Source: Coccinella septempunctata (taxonomy: Eukaryota; Arthropoda; Insecta; Coleoptera; Coccinellidae). Taken from it: 64,000 bases of DNA. Position 1 is the stretch's first letter; every line of letters begins with the position of its first letter. Made by a program: the position numbers and the translations under genes. A model generated the notes under the pieces. The model was not told the DNA's origin and did not search any database. It saw nothing but the letters and a program-made list of their open reading frames with translations. Below are positions 58,568-64,000 of the stretch, piece after piece. Location: NCBI RefSeq assembly GCF_907165205.1, contig NC_058193.1:1302001-1366000 (forward strand). Direction: 5' to 3'.

Positions 58568-58714
58568 ATTACGTTGAAATATGCTAGAAGCACATTCTCT
58601 TGGTAAATTGTCACATTTTGCGAATTACACCAATTCACGAAGTGATCAAACTGCAGAATATTTTTCAATAGACTTCGATGGTCCTATCCCAGGTAGAAAT
58701 TTTAGTCTTCAAGA

Positions 58715-58905
58715 CGTCAACGTCATGTTTGGACGTATGGTGAACAACTTGGTGACGTCTGTGAGACCTTATGGTGACGTTAATATGTCACAGCCTGAAG
58801 ACGTCTTACGGTGACGTCTTGAAGACGAATTTGGAAGACGATTATTCGGTACTTCTTACGTCTTGCGTACGTCTTTCTTACGTACTGAGGACGTTAGTAT
58901 TTTTC
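58715..58905. repeat. GACGT-rich repeat block
   Basis: More than fifteen GACGT/ACGTC words in under 200 bp (for example GAAGACGTCTTACGGTGACG). It borders the 5' side of the recombinase pseudogene. Compare the GGAC/GTCC block at 63539. Confidence 0.7.
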
Positions 58906-60135
58906 TGAAAATTTTAGAATTTCATGGATAGAAATGAAACAAGAAACAACATAATGTGAACCAACATTGATTCTTCTATTTTTTTTCTCTTACCATCCCC
59001 CCCCGGCCTTGTGTTCGTGCACGCATCAGCCAATATCATTTAAATCCTAGGTACAAGACAATTTCTTGCTCTTTTCATTTTGGCGTCCAAAGTATGCCTA
59101 AGGTTTCTCACGAAAGAACGACCCTGACCTTGAAGATCAAGGTCATTCATATAGTTTACTCGTAGTTTTCTAGTGTAGATATTTCTATTGAAAGATCGAT
59201 TGCCGTCTTTTAGACGTATAGTAAGCGTTAACGTAATAATAAAAAGACGAGACCGTCTCTGAGTCATATCAATAGTGATTTGAAATAACGATGAATTGCC
59301 TACCTAGTTCGTCAAAAAGTGTAAAACCATCTGATAAAAATTTCTAAATACATTTGTTGCAGTAGTTTGATGAAGCTGAAAGTTTCTGCAGTTGTAGGTC
59401 TCGTCGGTAGCCACTCGCGATATTCTAAGACCCTTTCAAACATATTCATTTAGCCTATGGTCTATTCGAACATACTTAAAAGAGAGAGTGAACACAGATT
59501 TACACAACAGAATACCAGCACATACTTCAAAATACAATCAGAATTATTGTCTCGTTCCTTTTATATAATAGTTATCCAGAAAATTCGCAAAAAGTAAGAT
59601 CAGATTTAATGAAAAAACTCTCTCAAAAACTATTACCTATTACCAAAATTAACAGAAGAGGTCGAAAAATCCAAAGCTGGCATGAAAAATACGACTCAGT
59701 ATTTTGGAAATACTAGGTGAAAAGGAGCTGAAAATAAAATACCTGAAACTAGTGTGGAAACATTGAAAAAAAAACGAAAGAATTGTTTTATTCGCTCTCA
59801 TAAGAAGAAAAGAAGGAAGCCATATGTTTGTTATGAATGCCAGAACCCAATTTGCCTAGAGTGTGCGAAAAAAGTATGTTCAGAATGAGTGAACAAATTC
59901 GTGATGAACAGGCATTGTCAGTTTTTTTAGAATACCTGTTTTTGACCAATTTTTGTGAATACATTTCAGTAGTTCAATTCTTATTATATCAGGAAAAATA
60001 AAAAATTATTTATTTAAATAGTTTTTCAATTGAATTTCAGCTGTTTAAAGAATCGATGTCGAAATGTTGAATATTCCAGACTACATTGAAAATGTAGCAT
60101 AATTTTCACCTCTAGAATAACAAAGGAAACATAAA
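58906..60135. other. no recognised gene
   Basis: Includes a C9-type run near 58999 and a few more GACG words near 59205-59260. No gene is recognised. Confidence 0.4.
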
Positions 60136-61645
60136 GTGCGTTCAAAAAAATTCTTCGTCAAGTAGGCTCTGGAATTTCGAACGTCGATATTTCGTGTCTT
60201 AACATAATTCTCAGCTTTTGCTGTACTATTTTCCAGGTGAACTGTCAAGTTAGAAGTTAGCATTTTGGATTGCTGTCGAATTAAAATTATCAGGAAATTA
60301 TAAAGATGGTTTTTTTGGACGTGTAAAAAGCATTTATTATTATTATTATATATTTATCCTACTTCAAAATTGGGGAGAAAATAGAAGGAGAGTGGAAATA
60401 TTCTTTAATGCTCCAGCGACATTTCCAATGTTGCTGAAAGAATAAATGTTTCGAAAGTACTGTTTTGCGATACGTTGACGAAACAGGTATGTTCAAGCAA
60501 AAAAAAAGTAGTGGTCGACCAAAGAAGAAAACCTCAGAGTTTTTCAGCAATAATGAAAATATGATGACATATGGCGTCAGAGGAAACCTGTCAGGTTGAG
60601 CAATTATGAATTTATTCGTTACTTTTCGAAAGCACTCTATAAAAATTACGCAATAATTATTTCTTCTCTGCTGCAAAGACTGCAGGTTGAATTCTTTTAG
60701 CAGGTTTTTTGGTGGCATAAGGAAAGGGTATACAATATATGTTTTTTGAAAAATAAGTACCTAGGTATCTGAGAAATCTTTTTTGCACTCTTCAAAATAA
60801 AATTGATATTTGTTACAGATTTTGTGGCCCATATTATTGTGCATATTCAAGGTTTGATCTAAAGAATTATAACGTGCGTTCAACAACGTCGACATTCCCT
60901 GTCCAAACGTAATTTTCAGCTTATACTATGTACTATTTCTCAGATGAACTGTAGATTTAGCGTTATGGATTGTTGTACTAAAATTATCAGAAAATGCATA
61001 TCAGCAACAGTTGGTTTTTACGGAGGTGCAAAAAGCTTTCACTATTGAATTCTAGGGAGAAAATAGGAGAGTCAATATAGTCTATTCATAATATATCCAA
61101 AGCTGGCTGTAGATTTCTATCAATCGTTCCAGAGTACTGTTTCGAATAGTGTTGATTTTTTCCGGGAAACAGGTATGTTCCAATAAAAGAAAACGTGGTC
61201 AATCAAAGAAGAAAATCCCAGTTATTCAGCATTGTTGAAAATATGAGGACTGAAGCTTATCGAACCACTGCTTGGGTTTTTTCTCAACTGGCTGGAGTCT
61301 CCGTTGGCAAACGCCAAACTATTCAAAAAACAGTCATCAACAATTTGTTTCTATGTATAAGAATGACATCAAACTTCAGTACATTTTCACCAATATTTTT
61401 TGGATTCAAATGATTTGACTCAATGGAAGAATGGCTTTTCGCATGTTCGGAGGATTCTGCTAGTAAACTTTTTCCTAAAAAGTGCCTTTCCACTTTCCAA
61501 ATAAAATTACGATGTTGAGCTCAATGTCATGATTGTTTATATTTTGGGAAGATGAATTAATTTAAGGAAAATTATACGTTCAGTGACAGTCACATCAACC
61601 TTCAAAATTCCATAGCCTATTTGACGACTAATTTTTTGAACGCAC
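60136..61645. mobile_element. 1.5-kb TIR element with internal duplication
   Basis: The left end GTGCGTTCAAAAAAATT and right end GTGCGTTCAAAAAATTAG (inverted) are both followed by GTCAARTAGGCTMTGGAATT. A second GTGCGTTCAA start lies near 60872, and the DNA after it repeats the left half in direct order, diverged (AACAGGTATGTTC, then RTGGTC and AAAGAAGAAAA). Short open frames contain RTEAYRTTAWVFSQLAGVSV and KRQTIQKT, which look like a degraded helix-turn-helix of a transposase, family not determined. Confidence 0.6.
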
Positions 61646-62149
61646 GTGACAGTTTGTTTGTTGTGCCAACACTGAAGTGCTTAGGACTTTAATTACAAAG
61701 ACCATGAATTTGAAGGCTTCATTTACAACATGAATGTAATGGTCATTATAATTCATGATTGCCTGAATATGCATCCCAAGATCCCACCATTGTTCTTTTT
61801 TCTAATGTTTGATTATCAATCAAAGGGATTCATCGTATGTTCGCGGCCAGGTGTAGAAGTCATACAATTTATCTATGAAATTTTCGATATTACATGGGTG
61901 TTTTTCGTGATAGATGGTCAAATACTGAAGCTATTACAGCGGGTTGTGTATTTGCTCCTTAAATTTTGCTGTGTTTAAGTGAATTTTTCGGATTGAATGA
62001 TTCATTCATTTACTTCAGTTTCTATAGCTGAATAAATAATATAAACAATTCCACAAAGTCAGACACATATGCTGCTTGTCGTTTGATAAGTAACCGGACG
62101 GGCTGGATTAGGGTATTCATACACGATCGTGCAAGGTTGTTGAGTTGCG
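61646..62149. other. no recognised gene
   Basis: AT-rich DNA leading into the 5' part of the following retrotransposon, whose exact start I cannot place. Confidence 0.4.
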
Positions 62150-62962
62150 AGTGATCTGGGACATGCGATTGAATCTTTAAGAGACGAGATTTCGGGTAAC
62201 AGGAGGGAGATAAAATCGGCCATTGCCGCATCTGAAAGTAATTTGCTGCTGAAACTGGAGGAATTGCACCATAAGGTGAGGAAGCTTGAAGAGGAGAACG
62301 CCAACCTTTCAAGAAGGCTAGAGACTATGGAAACTTTCTCAAGGAAAAACAACATTATCATTTTTGGTCTCCGGACTTATGAGGACTTTTCGCCTTCAGT
62401 TGTTTGTGGGACTCTAAGAGATATGCTGGGTGTAAAAATAGAAGTCACCGATCTTAACAATGCTTATAGACTGGGACCTGATGATGGAAGTCCTATTAAA
62501 GTTGAGTTCACGTCCTTCCTGAAGAAATCTGAGATTCTAAAAGCCAGTATGAAACTCAGAGGCACTAAAGTGGGAATCAGAAATGATCTCACACAAAAAC
62601 AACGATTCGAAAATAAATTTCTGCGAAGTCAACTGGCAAAGATAAGAGAAGATCCTACAATAAAATCATTCCTAAAAGGAAATAAATTATTTATGAATGG
62701 GAAGCCTTACACTGCCCAGGAGCTCGAGAATGGATGTCACTATGGATCATTTGATAGAAGGGTTTCAAGTGCTCCGTCGACTCCAAGGAGAGAGAGCATG
62801 GCCATCAGTGAGGTTGAACATTCCTTGGCAACACAGAGAGAGGAGGATACTTCGAAGGACCAAAAGAAAATTGAACCGCTTTCTAAGTTTGGTGATAACA
62901 AAAAGCATTTGAAAGAAAAAATGAGGAATCTTAGATCTGGATCGAAGAATAGAGATCGTTAA
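62150..62962 (+). CDS. ORF1 protein (coiled coil, RRM-like)
   Basis: The open frame extends upstream of the first ATG (62243) to at least 62150 (SLRDEISGNRREIKS), so the true start is further 5' or lost. Heptad-rich coiled coil (LEELHHKVRKLEEENANLSR) is followed by an RRM-like core (NNIIIFGLRTYED … VTDLNNAYRLG … PIKVEFTSFLKK), a basic C-terminal domain (RNDLTQKQRFENKFLRSQLA) and an Arg/Lys-rich tail. ORF1 proteins of this design bind the element RNA and chaperone nucleic acids. Confidence 0.82.
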   Translation, partial: SDLGHAIESLRDEISGNRREIKSAIAASESNLLLKLEELHHKVRKLEEENANLSRRLETMETFSRKNNIIIFGLRTYEDFSPSVVCGTLRDMLGVKIEVTDLNNAYRLGPDDGSPIKVEFTSFLKKSEILKASMKLRGTKVGIRNDLTQKQRFENKFLRSQLAKIREDPTIKSFLKGNKLFMNGKPYTAQELENGCHYGSFDRRVSSAPSTPRRESMAISEVEHSLATQREEDTSKDQKKIEPLSKFGDNKKHLKEKMRNLRSGSKNRDR

Positions 62963-63088
62963 TTTTGGTTTGAAAGATTTCATATTTGTACCATTGAATC
63001 CTGTGCCTGTCCGGGTTTATATTGGGTCATTTTTTTGTATTGTTCTTTAATTTGATCATTTTCTGTTTTGTCATAGATTTATTATTTT

Positions 63089-63538
63089 GTGGAGAAAACA
63101 TATTGTTATTTCTTACATTCCCCAATACAGACAATAAGCATGAGTTGGTTGATGGATGAAATAAATGTCGATGAGATGGAGACGGTGACTGTGGATGATT
63201 GTTCTATGGTGAGGAAGGTTGTAATGGAGGGTGGAGAAAAGCTGGCCCTGATTCAGATGAATGTGAGGAGTATCAAGAAGAACTTCGATGAGTTTCTGGT
63301 GCTACTCTCGTCTTTTGGTTTTGAATTTGATGTATTGGTTCTAACGGAGACGTGGAGAGTTGAAGATGTTGAGCAGTTTGGGATTCCAGATTATTGTGTT
63401 TACTATAACAATTCAACCATTAATCAAAATGATGGGGTTATTATGTATATAAGATCAAATTTAGTCCATAAAGTTAAGTTCAAAGTGATCAATGAGTTGA
63501 GTGTCCTGAATTGTGAAGAAAGGAAGGAGCTTCCCTAA
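63089..63538 (+). pseudogene. ORF2 endonuclease start, truncated
   Basis: The better start is MSWLMDEINV at 63140. LALIQMNVRSIKKNFDEFLV and VLVLTETWRVEDVEQF are the first APE-endonuclease boxes (Asn in QMNVRS, catalytic Glu in TETW). The frame stays clean until KELP and the stop at 63536-63538, exactly where the GGAC-rich repeat begins, so interruption by insertion is likely. Confidence 0.8.
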
Positions 63539-64000
63539 TAGCACACAACGTCCATGGGACGTACAATTCATGTCCATTTAACGTCGGAACGTCCATGGAC
63601 TTGACTTGTATGTCCTTCGGACGTCCGTTTCCGGACAGTTCTAGGACGTCCCAGATGGATATCCATTGTTAGTCCAATTTATGTACCATGTCCGTATCGG
63701 ATATCCATTGGATGACCGTGATGGACATAATACGGACTATATGACATATGTCCGTATCATATAGTTCCAAAATAGTCCCTGACCGACTCAATACAGGCAA
63801 TGTCAAAAATATGTCCTTACTGGATATCCATTAGGTGTCCGTGATGAACATATTACGGACCATATAACTTATACATATATATTACATGGTCCGTATAACG
63901 TCCATGACGGACACCTATTGAATATCCGGTAGGGACATCTTTTGAATGTCCATACCGGATATTCACAAGGAGTCCGTAATATGGACCAAATAATACATAC
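63539..64000. repeat. GGAC/GTCC-rich repeat block
   Basis: Starts near TAATAGCACACAACGTCC. Related units of about 70-100 bp repeat (GGATATCCATTGGATGACCG … near 63700, GGATATCCATTAGGTGTCCG … near 63820). From about 63885 the same unit runs inverted. GGAC or GTCC occurs every few bases. It continues past the window edge. Confidence 0.8.

Larger units (their letters stand above)
62150..63538 (+). mobile_element. non-LTR retrotransposon, 5' half
   Basis: Carries ORF1 and the start of ORF2 in the same orientation with a 130-180 bp gap. The element is cut at 63538 by a GGAC-rich repeat. The reverse transcriptase part would lie beyond the window, if it survives. Confidence 0.8.

Noticed and set aside
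58581..58814. 77-codon frame upstream of the recombinase pseudogene
   Set aside because: It runs through the GACGT-rich repeat and shows no known domain; its length is explained by the repeat's lack of stops.
62697..62983. Overlapping frames on both strands within ORF1 of the last retrotransposon
   Set aside because: The ORF1 frame has a clear coiled coil and RRM-like core; the others lack any motif.
1..64000. tRNA or rRNA genes
   Set aside because: I looked for B-box-like GGTTCGAAT/GGTTCRANNC with matching arms and saw no convincing cloverleaf; a tRNA covariance search would settle it.

Overview
This is eukaryotic DNA from an AT-rich insect genome. Evidence: split genes with short AT-rich introns and clean GT/AG junctions, a NEK-family kinase gene, and insect-type transposons (Tc1/mariner, P/THAP, Harbinger, pogo, Ginger, Crypton-like, Copia and several non-LTR lineages). 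A beetle is my guess for the order; nothing here proves it. I found no tRNA, rRNA or CRISPR array.

Only one gene looks like an ordinary host gene: a NEK8/NEK9-type protein kinase on the minus strand, with four exons between about 960 and 14363. Its glycine-loop exon lies upstream (higher coordinates) and was not found, and its C-terminal part probably lies off the left edge. Its introns hold a Tc1 element with an internally deleted transposase (1718-3135), a 5'-truncated non-LTR element (3136-5100), MITEs (8492-8941, 9352-9544, 11868-12512) and a Ginger-type relic flanked by TATA (10731-11839). A non-LTR fragment (14655-15540) sits just upstream of the last kinase exon found.

From 16 to 28 kb there are no host genes: a pogo-like relic, several foldback elements with long arms (23.1-23.9 kb, 26.1-27.75 kb), a TTA-flanked MITE (24624-25076) and tight hairpins.

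The most structured part is 27.7-43.7 kb, a set of nested insertions. A non-LTR retrotransposon seems to be split between the end of its ORF1 (27755-28420) and the start of its ORF2 (43290-43654) by a 14.8-kb block with inverted arms of about 1.3 kb. Inside the block is a minus-strand P-element-type transposase gene with a THAP zinc-finger exon. That gene is interrupted by a 3.55-kb Jockey-like retrotransposon flanked by CAGCATA, which itself carries a 274-bp pogo-like MITE at a TA site. A 6-kb Harbinger element (Myb/SANT-like gene plus HARBI1 nuclease gene, convergent) sits 28 bp upstream of the THAP start codon and is in turn split by a 2.1-kb element with 444-bp terminal inverted repeats.

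From 43.7 to 50 kb there are Copia gag-pol remains, a foldback element, and a second, inverted copy of the 14.7-kb retrotransposon family. From 50446 to about 55375 there is a GC-rich satellite: 18 consecutive 186-bp periods with no length change, then 404-bp units built from direct and inverted monomers. It borders a TATA-box, LTR-like block. The right end (56-64 kb) holds a truncated Crypton-like tyrosine recombinase gene, a TIR element (60136-61645), the 5' half of another non-LTR element (ORF1 and start of ORF2), and two blocks of unusual GACGT/GGAC-rich repeats.
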